Position numbers and translations under genes: made by a program
Source: Canna indica
Lineage: Eukaryota > Streptophyta > Magnoliopsida > Zingiberales > Cannaceae
DNA: 64,000 nt
Direction of reading: 5' to 3'
Assembly (NCBI GenBank): GCA_034359265.1
Contig: CP136891.1
Span: forward strand, 52,840,501 to 52,904,500
The notes under the pieces: generated by a model
Databases searched by the model: none
Told to the model about the DNA's origin: nothing
Seen by the model: the letters and a program-made list of their open reading frames with translations, nothing else
Shown here: one piece after another, positions 32,471-44,656 of the stretch
How the letters are laid out: each line of letters begins with the position of its first letter
Numbering within the stretch: the stretch's first letter is position 1

Positions 32471-35215
32471 TTTTTTTTAAATTCGAAATTAGTTTCCAAA
32501 ATTAACAAGAGAGAATTATGTGTTATTGGTCATGCAGATCCAATCTAATGAGTCATAACCCTAAACCCAATTCGGTTCGCCCTATGTGTGACCCTGTAGG
32601 TTCACTTAACGTTGGTAGTGAGTTTAAATCATGTTGGGTGAAATGGCACACTAGAGGGGGGTGAATAGTGTGTTAACTAAACAATTAGCCTAAATTTGAT
32701 TTTAATTGTTTCTTAGATTACTTAAGCAATTCATGAATCGAGAAGTAAGCGGAAGCAAGATATATAAATGATAAGCAATAAGAAATGCAAGGAACACAAT
32801 ACTAACACAATTATTTATAGTGGTTTGGCCCCAATACCTACTCCACTATTTAAGCACCCCACTTAGGATTTCCAAACTAGCTTTACTAGATTATCTTGTT
32901 TCCTTTACAACGAGGACGTTTTCACCGGAGAGTCTCCGCTCTCACACCGAAGGCACTTCCACACCCGGAAGTCTCCGCTTTCCTACCGAGAGCACTCTCC
33001 CACCTCGATCCTAAGGACAACAAGAACTAATCTTAGTAAACTACGTTTACACAAGTGGCTTTACTCCTACACCAAGGATACCACTCAATCACAAGACCTA
33101 ACACTAGGTCTTCTTACACGTTCAAATACAATGAAATAAATCACAAAAATACACAAGTAATGGAGCAAATAAATAATACAACAAATACTTAGCTCCAAAC
33201 ATGAGTCCTAGTTCATCTTGATGCCCCAATGATGAATCGTTCAAAGCTTGAAGGCAAGATCAAGGATGTATCTTGAAACTAGGGTTATCAAGAAGATGGC
33301 TCAAGAAAAGCTTTAGAATGATCAAGAATTGGCTCAATAGAGGCTTGGATCAATTGTTAAGAGAGGTTAATGAAGGATGAAGAGGAGTATTTATAACCCC
33401 TTAACCAAACGGCAGCTCAACGGGCGGAAAACTAACCGTTTCCGCCATTCGATCACTTGCCAGTTGATCGTTGGTCGACTGACCGATCGACCGCCCAGCG
33501 ACCGCTGGCTCTCTATGAATTAATCACACTGTTTGGTTGATCGATCGGTCGACCGAAGTAGCCTTCTGCCATTTTTTCACCATCTTCGGTCGACCGACCG
33601 AAATAGGCTACTGTCGATTTTTAACACCATTCGGTCGACCGACCAGTCGTCCGAACATGGACTGGGTAGTTTGGTTAGGCTTTGTTTGTTCATTTTCTGG
33701 TTCTGTCTTTGCTAAGTCTACTTATATAACATTTATTAACTTTAAGTAATAACTTTAAAATATAAATGTTATATAAGGATTACCCCCATTTGGATTCAAT
33801 AAAAATATCTAAAAAATCAAAATCCTTAAGAATCAAAATCTGGTTTTTGCGATCTAGTACAAAATTTCAGAAAACGAAAATTTTCTAATCTTTCAAGTCA
33901 AGAATGGGTAGGCTAAAGGCTTCCAAAAAATCCTTAAAAATATCTCGTTATCTAGTTTTAACCCAAAGAACAATTACCGCCATTTTTTATGTTAAGAAAA
34001 TATCTAGGTCATATTGCCCTCCAAGGAGCTCCCTAGATCATTTCAGGATGGTTTTCGGGTTTTCATATTTTGAGATCCGGGGATGGTTTTTGGGTTCTTA
34101 TGCATCATCATGAGGATTTTACAATATAAACTAAACACCCTAAACCTATACTCTATCTTCCTGACGAATCCGAGTGCGTCGACCAACGTCCTTCTGATTT
34201 CCCAATTTCTTCGATATTTCCGATCGAGGATGTCGTGCGCTAACCGATATGGAACCTGAAAGTATTTGTCAATTAAATCATTAGTTCCATATTTGTTATC
34301 ATCAAAATCGAGATTAAGACCAATGTTGAAAACCTTAAACCAACAAATCACATTTGCAACCCACAAGTCATAAGTGACATCTAGCAAGACATTATGACTA
34401 CCCAAGTTAAGTGATGTCGGTAGTCCGAGCAACCTAACTCATAATATGATACTTTGTCATTTTGTTACGCGATATCTGGATCGAGCTTAAGGCATGGATT
34501 GCTTCATCCTTATATTGCTCAATCTGGTTTCTTGATTCGTAAGTAGACTAACTTAATCAAATGACATTGATACCTCTATCAATTTATTTGAGCACGACCA
34601 TGCATTTCTTCAGTCACACTTATCAAGGGGTCTAGAGATATCTCTCTCATGTATGAGAGGGACAAATTTCTTCATGATTGATATATTCCTCTACATGATT
34701 CATTTCATGTCCAATGATAGTCCTTATTACCATCCGGTTAAAGGTGATCTTATACTAGGTCAAAATACAAAATTCCTCATGTAGGAATCCATGGTGACAT
34801 CGGGTCGGAGGACTGACGTATTACTACCATTATGAGATACTAATGATATAATCCACATTGTACTCTCACAGTGGGTCTGTTCGACACCATGTTCTCCAAC
34901 ATGTGTCTATGATCTGACTTTGATATCACATATCCATGATTAGTAAAACATGATAATCGTTAGTCAGACTGTAAACTAGTCTTCATTTAATATCGTTCCT
35001 AAGACAATGACTAACAAGGAACCGTTTAGAATAGGATTTCAACTACCTTGAGGTTTAACTCTCAAGTCTTGTACTTGATGACCATTAGACGGAATCAACC
35101 ATTCAAGGAATCTCTTATCAAGTTAAATACACTCATAATAAATAACAAGATAAAATAAGTGTTCCAATTATTCAAAAGGAAAACAATAATGATAATATTA
35201 TTCCATTGGCCTATG
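32471..35215 (-). mobile_element. old LTR-retroelement sequence split by a solo LTR
   Basis: Outside the solo LTR, 32471-32631 and 34346-35215 read smoothly into each other and contain no frames. Size, lack of coding and position suggest part of a long LTR on the minus strand. Termini could not be fixed, so family and limits are uncertain. Confidence 0.4.
32632..34345 (-). mobile_element. solo LTR of the Cop-1 copia family
   Basis: Starts TGTTGGGTGAAATGGC and ends AAACCAACA on the plus strand; in reverse it aligns with the Cop-1 LTRs (48061 and 52237) over its whole 1.7 kb. That includes the GATGATAACAAA start zone, the GGTCGACCGACCG motifs (33478-33660) and the CCCCCTTTAGTGTG-type end. A perfect 5-bp duplication AATCA flanks it (32627-32631, 34346-34350). 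No internal sequence is left. Confidence 0.9.
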
Positions 35216-35219
35216 GCAC

Positions 35220-35470
35220 CCTGCTAACACGACGATCACTTTGTTTTGCGCGTCAACCTGGGTTATCAATCTCTGGTTCTATGCCTGGAGGTCAATGACC
35301 AGGTGTCGTAGCTCCTCTAGCATTGAGTCGATGGACACCAGAGCGTCACTCCTCGTCATGTTAGTGTTTCTCGGTAGCGGAGGAACGTTGTTGCATGTTC
35401 GCGATGATGTTTGCCTGACTCTTGGTATCTATCATGGTGGGGTTGGTAAGGTTTACTTGGCCTCACGGTG
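35220..35470 (-). pseudogene. gypsy gag start, partial
   Basis: Minus strand, directly downstream of the LTR at 35480-35907 and its primer-binding site (TGGCGCTCACCGTG, complement at 35465-35478). A frame contains SDALVSIDSMLEELRHLV, an N-terminal gag-like coiled segment, with a stop soon after. It is cut off at about 35220. Confidence 0.45.
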
Positions 35471-35479
35471 AGCGCCAAA

Positions 35480-35907
35480 TGTTCTCGCCTGATGTCGGGG
35501 TGTTGCAAGCCTCTGCGTTTGGTTGGTCCAGCGCGGCTTTGTTAGTGACCTACAAAGACAGTTTGATGCTCGAGTGAGAGGGAATCCCAAATGATGAGTA
35601 TGAAGTTGGAATCAATAGTATACCTGATGTGCGTTGTGTCTGTTTCATGAGGCAGGTCAGAGTGCTCGACGATGATGTCTCCTATAATCTTGTGGGAATA
35701 TGCTCTAAACAGGTCGAAGTTTATCCTGAAGATGACAGTCTCATTGCTGCTGAATCTATGGTAATAAATGAATGATGTCGGTATTCTTATTTGGCCGGGT
35801 GGAGTCCTCAGGCTAAGTTGTAGTTGGTTTTATCTGAATTTAGTTCATGAGTGTAGGCGCTTTCGAATCTATTTTGGCCGGACCCAAAGAGCTAGTCTAG
35901 TCCAACA
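35480..35907 (-). mobile_element. Tat-like gypsy LTR
   Basis: A 428-bp LTR, TG...CA ends. In reverse it starts TGTTGGACTAGACTAGC and ends GAGAACA, followed by a primer-binding-like site. A related LTR in plus orientation starts at 44657. The flanking duplication could not be tested because the left part is truncated. Confidence 0.65.
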
Positions 35908-36840
35908 AATAACTAATTGATATTATAATTATTGCATAGGTAAAGTTGACCTATGAATTAATTGTAAATTAAAAATTAGTCATACTTTCTGCAAGTTTCA
36001 ATGATTAAACATTTTTAAGCTATTTATGCAGAATTAAATATACATAAGTCAACTACCTAGTTAAGTTATGTTAGCAAAGAGATCGACTATAATTGTCGGA
36101 ATATAAAAGTTTATGTATAAATTTAGTATAAATAAAATATTTGAATATTTTGTTAATATAAATTCTAAAATTCACAATATATTTAGTCATTGATTTACAT
36201 TATAATTTAAGTTAAATGGGTGAAATTGGCTATGATTGAATTTGAGGGAATTTAACAACAATTGCAATTAAACAACTAATAGAGTTTGATTCGCATACTA
36301 TAGGAATTTAATAGTCAATATATTTACATAGTAATAAACAAAAAAATTAGTATTATTCTACATTTATTTTTTTTATTAATTAAAATACCCTCGACAAATT
36401 ATAAAAAAATTATTCTATCATCATAAGAAACAATCAAAAACAAAAAGTAATGCAAATAGTTTTATTTTGGAGTTTTATTCTAGGGGCAAGTATGTAATTT
36501 ACATGCTCGTATTAGCATTTTTTTTCTATTATTTCATGATTTTTTACTGTATAATAAACACGTACCAAATATATCCTTTGGCAAATGGGTATTTGTTTTT
36601 ATTTTTAAAATTAATAAAATATAATATACTTGTGTTTTACTTTAACTTGAACTTGCATGCACAGAAATTTTAATATGAATTTTAAAGAAAATTAAACTAA
36701 ATTCTAATATGAACAACTTTTTATTAGTTGTATCAGAATTGCATTTCTTCACGCAGTGGGATCAGTTGGTGACTAATTTGAACTATAAATGTATTAAAAA
36801 TAAATCGAAGGATCTTTTTGTTAAATAAGCATATCGCATA
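35908..36840. other. AT-rich upstream island
   Basis: Very AT-rich, without gene or element ends. It separates the gypsy LTR from the GC-rich promoter region of the DUF761 gene. Confidence 0.5.
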
Positions 36841-37329
36841 TGACATGGCAGATTACATCACCCGGAAGCGCTGCCGAAGGCGCCGCTCTTCCACGAAGGC
36901 GTGCGTCCCACGTGCGACGACCCGGCCATGTCCACGGCCTTTTACGAGGAGAGAAGCACTGTCGAGGTCGACAACGATGGCGATTTCTGCCTCCCTCCAC
37001 ACGCTTTCCCCCTCCACTCTACCGCCCACGCACATGTCTTTTTCCGCAGTCAACGCCGCCGGGCCCTGCGATCGAGTTCCACCCAGGTTGCTGACCCCTT
37101 CTCCCTCCCAATTGCAAAACGGATACTTGCGCTTAAGGCGTTCGACGTTGCGTCTCTGAGAACCAACAAAGAAGAAAAGTTGCCACCTACGCGCCTTTAC
37201 AGCGCGTCGCCAGTTCATGGCTTTCGGCGTCCTGATATCGCTATAAATAAGAGCAGATCTCCGCATTGAAGCCACCATCAAGCTTCAGGCCTTCAGCTTC
37301 ATCAGTCGTCAGCCGAAGCAGCCGAGACC
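36841..37329 (+). promoter_or_regulatory. GC-rich promoter and leader of the DUF761 gene
   Basis: GC-rich promoter region with a CCCACGTGCG G-box-like site (36907) and a TATA box TATAAATA at 37242-37249, 81-88 bp upstream of the ATG. The inferred start lies near 37275. Several open frames on both strands here reflect base composition only. Confidence 0.65.
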
Positions 37330-37695
37330 ATGGCAATGCCCAGGGAGAAGTTTTCCCTCTCAGGCAACTCTGAGATCGCATATTCGCCGCTCTCAGGGAT
37401 TACTGCGGCCACACAGCGCAACAAAGGCAGCAGCGGCAGCGGCACCACGAGCAATGGTAAAATGAGGAGCCCTGCAGCTGTAGCTTTTGCCAAGGGTGGA
37501 GATGGCGGGCCGCGGCGGCGGGTCGCGTCGCTCAAGGCGAAGACAGCAGAGGTTATAGCAGAGGAGGTGGTGGAGGAGGAGAAGGACATCAACGAGGTGG
37601 CGGACGCGTTCATCAAGCGCTTCCGGGAGCAGCTCCAGCTGCAGCGCCTCCGGTCCATCGAGAACTACAACCAGATGCTCGCGAGAGGCCTCTGA
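37330..37695 (+). CDS. DUF761-domain protein
   Basis: Intronless gene for 121 residues. Residues about 85-121 (DINEVADAFIKRFREQLQLQ and following) are the DUF761 signature found at the C-terminus of many plant proteins of unknown role, some called cotton-fibre-expressed. The N-terminal two thirds are serine-, glycine- and alanine-rich, with a basic patch PRRR, then an acidic stretch of glutamates before the domain. No signal peptide or membrane helix. The first ATG after the TATA box fits the domain length. GC-rich third positions contrast with the AT-rich surroundings. An open minus-strand frame over the same place is a shadow. Function unknown; probably a real, intact gene. Confidence 0.85.
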   Translation: MAMPREKFSLSGNSEIAYSPLSGITAATQRNKGSSGSGTTSNGKMRSPAAVAFAKGGDGGPRRRVASLKAKTAEVIAEEVVEEEKDINEVADAFIKRFREQLQLQRLRSIENYNQMLARGL

Positions 37696-38890
37696 CTCCC
37701 CCTCTCTACTCCAGTCATCCCCGCATCACAAATCCTTCATTTCAATATTATTTTCTGTGTTTTGATTTGCTCCATTTATATAATTTAACACAGCTTTAAT
37801 TTGTTTATGTTAATAGAAAATATAATTGTTTGTGGATTACGCTGTTAACATCAAGTAATCTCTTCAGTAAAGTTTTCTCTTTTGAGTTTGATTTTTTTTT
37901 GGTTTAATTTTCTTGATTTCATAATGAATCAATTTGTTAAGTCAAAAAATTATATCTCTTATTACTTTTTTTTAATCTAAAATAAAGTAATTTGGACTGA
38001 ATTAGATATATAATGAAACAGTAAATTTTGCCAGGAAATAAATTCTTTGCTGTTAGGCTCGGAACAGAGGATATATATGAAGTAATGATAACATTAACAT
38101 GAAATAAAGCAAAATAAAAATATAACTTAAATAATTCACTTCGATAATCTAATAATAATTGTTTCCACAAGTTGTTTATAGCATGAATATAGCTTAAAAA
38201 GCTTTACATAAGCTTTTACCAACAAGATGAACAGGACTATTAGTTACCAACTTTTCTTTTTTGTTAATTTTCATTCTAAGTAAAAATTTGATTACCAAAC
38301 ATGATTTAAGATTATTTTGGTCCTTCTAAATAGCTCTTGATGACCCTAGCTAAAGCAAGAATTACTTTGTTCCGAGAGGAACGATAGTGAAGTGTTACAA
38401 ATTATGTGATAGTCCTAGTCATACATTTTATAATTGTCCTAGATACCAATGTGCAATAAATTACTTAGGCATATTTTCAAAGACCGTCCTTCAAAGTTTC
38501 TAACTTGAATGTTTAGTCTAAAAACTTCCTTGGGAATTAAGAGCGAAGCTAGAAAATTATCTTAAAATGAGCAAAATATAAAATCGCACATCAAAGGACA
38601 TTTTATAATATTTTTAGAGGGAGCAATTTAATATATTTATATAGTAAAATACCAATATATATAATATACTAAGGGAGACCAATCTCAGGGAGGGCAATTG
38701 CCCCCCCTCCCTGCCATTACATTGACTCTTGAGAAACCAGTAGTTTCCACTCCTGCTAGGCACTCCTTGTTGAGTACTTTTTGTTGATCTTATGATCCTC
38801 TTAAGTTGCCAAAGTAACAATGCTACTCTTGGTCTAGATTGGCTTGAGACTTATCGTCCTAATATTATAATATGTTCTCTTCGATTTGGC
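37696..38890. other. 3' region of the DUF761 gene and AT-rich DNA
   Basis: The first 150-250 bp are the likely 3' UTR. The remainder is AT-rich without a gene. From about 38660 there are fragments that may belong to the retroelement further right. Confidence 0.45.
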
Positions 38891-38899
38891 TAGGGTAAT

Positions 38900-39127
38900 C
38901 TAGTCAGCAAACTGTTCAAGTTTCAGATCATGCTTGGCAGAATATAACTCGACGTACGGGTTGAGGTTGGGAATCTCCATGGCCACAATATGGAATCTTT
39001 TCACGTATTCCCTCAATGACTCGTGTTGCCCTTGCTTGATGTAGGCATGTATACCCTGGCCGGTCACGTGACCCTGAGTTGGGGCATGATATATTTTCTC
39101 AAACTTAGGCACATAGACATTTAACAT
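38900..39127 (-). pseudogene. retrotransposon gag fragment
   Basis: Minus-strand frame with QGQHESLREYVKRFH followed by EIPNLNPYV, the core of the Retrotrans_gag domain of Ty3/gypsy elements. Just before this core (39044-39090) the sequence is nearly identical to the end of the gypsy LTR, including GGTCACGTGACC. The fragment is therefore a chimera or deletion product. Too short to function. Confidence 0.55.
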
Positions 39128-40470
39128 GAGTGAATCTAATTATGTTAGTCAAGTTTGGGCTGAAAATAAGGTTTCTAAGTCACTTTGTTGATTTAGGTCA
39201 AAGGGATACTTAAGTATACTTAAATCAAACTCTTAAATCCCTATCAAATCATATTCTTGATGAAATTTTTTGAAACTTTAACATGAGAAACTAGATTTTT
39301 CAAGGAATCTACAGGTTCAAGAATTAGTCAAAAATTAGTTTTCTATAAATTCATAAAATTCCTGAAAGTCCAATAGTATTTGGGTAAATATGAGGTATTT
39401 TTTCAAAAGTTGCCAATTTTGATTCAAACTTTCCAAATATCTCTGAATGATCATTTAAGATGTGTGTGTGTCAAGTTTGAGCTCAAAATGAATTTTCCTA
39501 AGTCTATTTTTAAACATATCTCAGTTCCAATCAAAAACTCATTTTCAACATAGCCCTCAAGTTATCAAAATTATTTTTAGAAATAATTTCACTCAAAGAA
39601 TAGTGAGAAAAATATTATAAATGAAATCAAAATAGTATACACAAAGTTTCATTAGAGTTTTTGACGAAAAATCTAAGTATCGAAAAGATTGATATTTCAA
39701 TGGGAGGATACTTTGCATTTCCGAAATCTAACTTCAAAATTCCACTATAAATTCGATTGTTAATGAAAATTTATGAAATTTTTACTCAAGTGACTAGATT
39801 TTTCAATAAAGATACAATTTTAAGAATTGGTTAAAAATGATTTTTCTACATTTTTCTAGAAATAATTGAAAATGTTGAAATTTCAACGGCATTTTTGTAA
39901 TTTTCAGTTTTTATTTAAACTTTTATGTCACCAGAAAATGATTATATAAAGAGTGTATGTCAAGTTTTAGATGAAAATAATGTCCTTAAGTCATGATATC
40001 AATCTAGCATGGTTTCATTCTAAAATAAGCTTGTTATAATAAAACTTGATAAGTGTCAATTTTATCATTTACTCATGATTTTTCAAATTTAAACCTATGG
40101 ACACCTAACATGAGTAAATCTAAACATGTTCCATAAATATGGATTGAAAATGAGACCTCTAAGTCAATTTGTTGACTTGGGTCAACTTGGTTCAAAAGAG
40201 GTTATCATGAAATGACATCTATGTCATTTTATCCATATACATATGAATTTTTCATTCTAAATGCATGGAAACATGTCATATATATTCCTAAACATGTTTA
40301 TGAAGTTTGGACTTAAAATGAAGTATCTAAGTCGATTTATTGACTTAGGCCAAACTTTTTAAAGTTTAAGTTCCCTAAAGTAATCTAGTTATCACCTTGT
40401 TCATTTACACATGAATTTTCAAGTTTAAATACCTAATAATCATGTGATATGTGTATCTAAACAAGTTTAC
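39128..40470 (-). repeat. diverged non-coding tandem units of Cop-1R
   Basis: Units of roughly 150-190 bp repeat a pattern which, in reverse, reads GACTTAGA, CATTTTAAGTCCAAACTT, AAACATGTTTAG, ACTCATGTTAGG. The same pattern recurs on the plus strand in Cop-1 (50370-52000). There is no open frame. Confidence 0.7.
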
Positions 40471-42453
40471 CAAGTATAAGATGATGAAGTGGAAGCGTTT
40501 GACCTCTTCTTTGTTTTGTTCTTCATGGAAGAGCAATTTTTCTTCACATGCCCCTTTTTCTTGCATGCATGACACACTACCTTCCTTTTTCAACTCTTGG
40601 AGCTACTCCTTCGACTAGAAGAGCTATGGGCATCAAAACCAAGATTAGGGGTAGGTGAATGACCATTGTCATAACTACCTTCATTAGAAGTGTCAATCTC
40701 TTCAGTCTTAGTGTAATCATATAGCATATTTAAAGTTGCCCAAAGTTAGACTCATCGAGCCTAGGTGGTATAGACGCTACCAACTCTAGTGCCATTTTAC
40801 GGATCAAGATTAGATGTAGAGGAGATGGTGAAATCTCGATCTACGATCCGCTCTGATACCAAATGTTGGCAAAATGGCCTACACTATAGGGCGGGGTGGG
40901 GGGTGGGGTGAATAGTATATTTGTTAATCTTTAACCTAATTCCGGTTCTAAACGTTTCTTATAAACTTTAGGTTAATGCTCAATTCAATAATATAAATGC
41001 GAAAGCGAATAAATGAGTAATCAAACACAATCAAGATAAGCAATGCTAACACAATGCGATTTATAGTGGTTCGGCCCCAATGCATACTCCACTACGTAAG
41101 TACCCCGCTTATTATTTTTAAACTAGTTTAACTAGATTAATTAGTTTCCTTACAATGAGGAATTTACACCGGAAAGTCTCTGCTCTCAAACCGAAGGTAC
41201 TTCCACACTCGGAAGTATCATGCCTTCCTACCGAGAGCACTCTCCCACCTCAACCCTTAGGATAACTCAACTAATCATAGCAAACTACGTTTACACTGGT
41301 GAATTTAAACCTCAAACACCAAAGCTACCACCCAATTTCAAGACCTACACTCTAGGTCTAACACAAACTCAAATACAATGAAATAAACCACAAAAATACA
41401 CAAACAATGGAGAAAATAAATTATACAACAAATACTTAGCTCTAAAAGAAACTCTCTAGTCCTCTTGATGCCTCAAGATGATGAATCGATGAAGTTTGAA
41501 GGCTATATTAAGGAGTTGAGAGATCAAACTAGGGTTTCAAGAATGGTGGCTCAATCAAGCTCAAGGATCATCAAAATATGACTCAAGGAATGTTGGAAGA
41601 AGTGTAGAAGGCTTGCCAAGGCTTGTATTTATAAGCCAAGGGAGGAGAGAGGTTGAACAACCAACCCAAGCAGCGTATTTTTGCCCGTTTGCGCCGCCCG
41701 GTCGGTGGCCGGCTGATGATCGGTCGATTGGCTGTCGACCACCCATCGACCAACACCCAGAAAATAGCCTGGTTTTGGCTGAATTTTCTGCTCGTTGTTC
41801 GTTTCTGGGTTTCGTCTTTGTTAAGTCTTCTTGTATAATATTTATTAATTTTAAGTTAAATAACTTTAAAATGTAAATGTTATATAAGGATTACCCCCAT
41901 TTGGATTCAATAAAAACATCTAAAAAATCAAAATCCTTAAGAATCAAAATCTAACTTTTGGGGTCTAGTACAAATTTTCGAAAACCGAAAAAATTATAAT
42001 CTCTCGGTTCAAATATGAATAGGTTAAAGGCTTCTAAAAATTCCATAAAAATATGTCGTTAACTAGTTTTACCTAAGGAACAATTATCGGACTTTTGATG
42101 CCAAGAAAATATCTAGGTCATATAGCCCTCCAAGGAGTGAATTCTAAGGCTATTTTCTGATTTTTCGATTTTTCATGTTTTGGGATTCGGATTTAGTTTT
42201 TGGGTTTTGCATCATAAAAGAGGATTACACACTCATTCTAGACACTCTAAATCTAAACTCTATCTTCCCGAACAATTCCGAGCGTCGATGAGCGTCCTTG
42301 CCTATTTCTCTGATTTCTCTGATTTTTGCGGTCGGGGACGTCGAGCGCTAACCGACTTGGAACCTGAAAATAGTTCTCCATGAAATCATTAGTTTCATAT
42401 TTGTTATCATCAAAACTGAGATTAAGACCAAAATTAAAAACCTAAGACCAACA
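39128..42453 (-). mobile_element. Cop-1R, minus-strand copia of the Cop-1 family
   Basis: The 5' LTR is 40864-42453 (plus-strand ends TGTTGGC and CCAACA). Next to it on the inside is the complement of TGGTATCAGAGC (40850-40861), the initiator tRNA-Met binding site. Then follow a gag start (MALELVASIPPRLDE), a CCHC knuckle (CHACKKKGHVKKNC; 40480-40600) and a long non-coding repeat block to about 39128. The 3' LTR is missing and most of gag-pol is deleted. The GGTCGACC zone in its LTR is eroded (41700-41755). Confidence 0.75.
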
Positions 42454-42459
42454 GTAAAA

Positions 42460-44160
42460 ACATATCATTTATATACGGGATGATAATCTCATGCTTCTCA
42501 CAAAATAGAGAAATTTTATCTAATAAAGTATTTCATCCATCATCTCTCGTTAATTGTAATTGTTTTTTGGATATTTTTACTAATGAAATTGCATTCTCAA
42601 TGTCTTGATCTTTTCTTTGTAGTGCTTGAGATAATTTATTGGGTAAATTACACTGACCTCCCTGAGGTTTAGTGAAATTACACTGACCTCCCCTCTATTT
42701 GTAATTTTATCTTATAACCTCCCTGAGTTTTATAAAAGATTACACAAACCTCCCCTATTACGAAATAAAATTACACAAACCTCACCTGAGTTTTGTAAAA
42801 TATTACACAAACCTCCCCTAAAAAAATTACTCAAAGATTACTCTGGGGAGGTGATTGTAACCTGGACAAATAGAGAGGGGGTCAGTGTAATTTACCCTAA
42901 TTTATTCGTATTCCTAAAATGTTCTTCATCAAGTGTAAAGTAAAAATAAATTCAAAAGATTGCATTGCACTTAACAAAGCACATGCTTGACCTCTTTGAT
43001 CTAAATTGATGTCATCAGCTTCAATAATCTCAAGAACATTCATAGCAGAGGAAAACATGTTGATCAAACTTAAAAATGCTAAATAGTATATGATCCCCAA
43101 CGAGTATTCCCTGTTCTTTTAAATGTTATTCCTTGATTTAATCCTTGCCCACTGGATATTTCATCATTTTCTAATGCTTCTATGAGTTTTTTTGTTTGAC
43201 TATCTCAAAGAATTTCTTGTCTTTTAGGTGAACCTCCAACCATATTTGTTAAATTAGCAACCAAGGTGAAAAGACAAGCAACTTCAACTTATTTTTTTGC
43301 AACACGTGTCATTTGTAATTGATGAGCAAAATAATGAACATAAAATGCACATTAATTTTCCTTCAATATTAGACTTCTGAGACCATAAAATTCACCTTGC
43401 ATATTATTAACACCATCGTAGCCTTGTCCGTGTATTCTTGACATGCTTAATTGATATTTTGCAAATAAAGATATCTAACGCGTTCTTCATTGATTTTGCA
43501 GTGGTACTATATATGTGAACAAGACCAAGAAAGCACTCAATTACATATCCTTTTTTTGTCAACATAACGTAAAACAACTGACATCTTCTCCTTTATTGAA
43601 ATGTCACATGATTCGTCAATTAAAATAGCGAAAAAGACACCAATAAGATCATCAAATATTGCTTTCGTTGTCTCACTAGCAGCACAATTTACAATATCTT
43701 TATGTATATCAGGTGCTATGAGTTTTAGATTCCCACAAGCATTTTTTAATACTTGATCAAATTCTTCATTGTGATTTGCAAGAAATTGAACATGTTCAAG
43801 AAAGTTTCCTTGATTGTTTGAACCCTTTAACTCATCATGTCCTCGAAAAGTCAATCCCTAACGTAGGAGAAATCATATACAATCAACCGGTGCTATCAAG
43901 TGAATTTGACACTCCTTATCCATTTTATCCGATTGCTTAGAAATGACAACTTCAATATGTTGTTTCTGATTCATTAATGGCTCACAATTTCTTCAGGCTT
44001 GATTATAAGCACTATTTGGACCAACTACAACATGAACGTATAGCTCGTCTATCCCTTTTTTCCCAATTTGTTAAACCTTCTACAGTAAATGCATCACCAC
44101 AACCTTGTTCTCCAACTTCAGGTCTCATAAGATAACAACATAAACAAAAGGCTGCATCCT
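42460..44160 (-). pseudogene. TTF-zinc-finger / DUF4371 hAT-type gene
   Basis: Minus strand. From 44160: a TTF-type zinc-finger part (KDAAFCLCCYLMRPEVGEQG, then VEGLTNW); the DUF4371 part (43854-43537) with NQGNFLEHVQFLANHNEEFD and IDESCDISIKEKMSVVLRYV; then HGQGYDGVNNMQGEFYGL and RWGSYY; and, beyond the MITE at 42651-42897, QALQRKDQDIENAISLV and DDGWNTLL. This is the ZMYM1-like family derived from hAT transposases. At least five stops and one MITE disrupt it. The C-terminal dimerisation region is missing. No hAT termini were found around it. Confidence 0.75.
42651..42897. mobile_element. Mutator-type MITE
   Basis: A 247-bp element with perfect 18-bp inverted ends GGGTAAATTACACTGACC and a 9-bp duplication TAATTTATT (42642-42650, 42898-42906). 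Repeats of ACACAAACCTCCCC lie within. It is inserted in the TTF/DUF4371 pseudogene, whose frame continues on both sides. Confidence 0.93.
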
Positions 44161-44656
44161 TTGATCTACTCACGGTGTGAACCCACGACGATCTTTGATC
44201 TACTCAGAGCCAGCACAAGGCTGATTCTCGGAGGAACAAAAACTTGTAACACCTCCCACTCCATACCAAAACTCATACACATAGAAAAAAGAAGAGGCAA
44301 AAGACTTTTATAGACCCAAGAAGGATCGCCCCCTTTAACAGGGCCACATCGTCCAACTGATGGCAAGAACCCAAGTGCATTGGAAACTGACAGCCAGATT
44401 TCCAAAGTGATAATTATCCCCCTTTATCAGAATTAAAAGCTAGATAGGTGGCGAGCACATGAAAAGACACCATTTCCTCCTTACAATCGCCACATTTACT
44501 ATAGAAATTGAAGAGTATCGAAGTGACGAAACTGATGCATACTGAGGTCTCCTACTTAGGAACCAGACATATGCTTATATGATAGTCCGAGGTCAGAAGT
44601 CTACACATTACTAGAGCTCAGCTCGAAGTCGTCGGACTTCAACTAAGCTCGGGGGC
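44161..44656. other. retroelement-derived non-coding DNA
   Basis: No convincing frame. The last part (about 44560-44656) ends in a purine tract (AGCTCGGGGGC) directly before an LTR start, so it is likely the 3' interior of a gypsy element. Confidence 0.45.

Noticed and set aside
36818..37281. Several frames of 84-142 codons on both strands upstream of the DUF761 gene
   Set aside because: They overlap each other in a GC-rich promoter, precede or span the TATA box, and match no family.
37302..37658. 118-codon minus-strand frame over the DUF761 gene
   Set aside because: Antisense shadow of a GC-rich coding exon; the plus strand carries the recognised domain.
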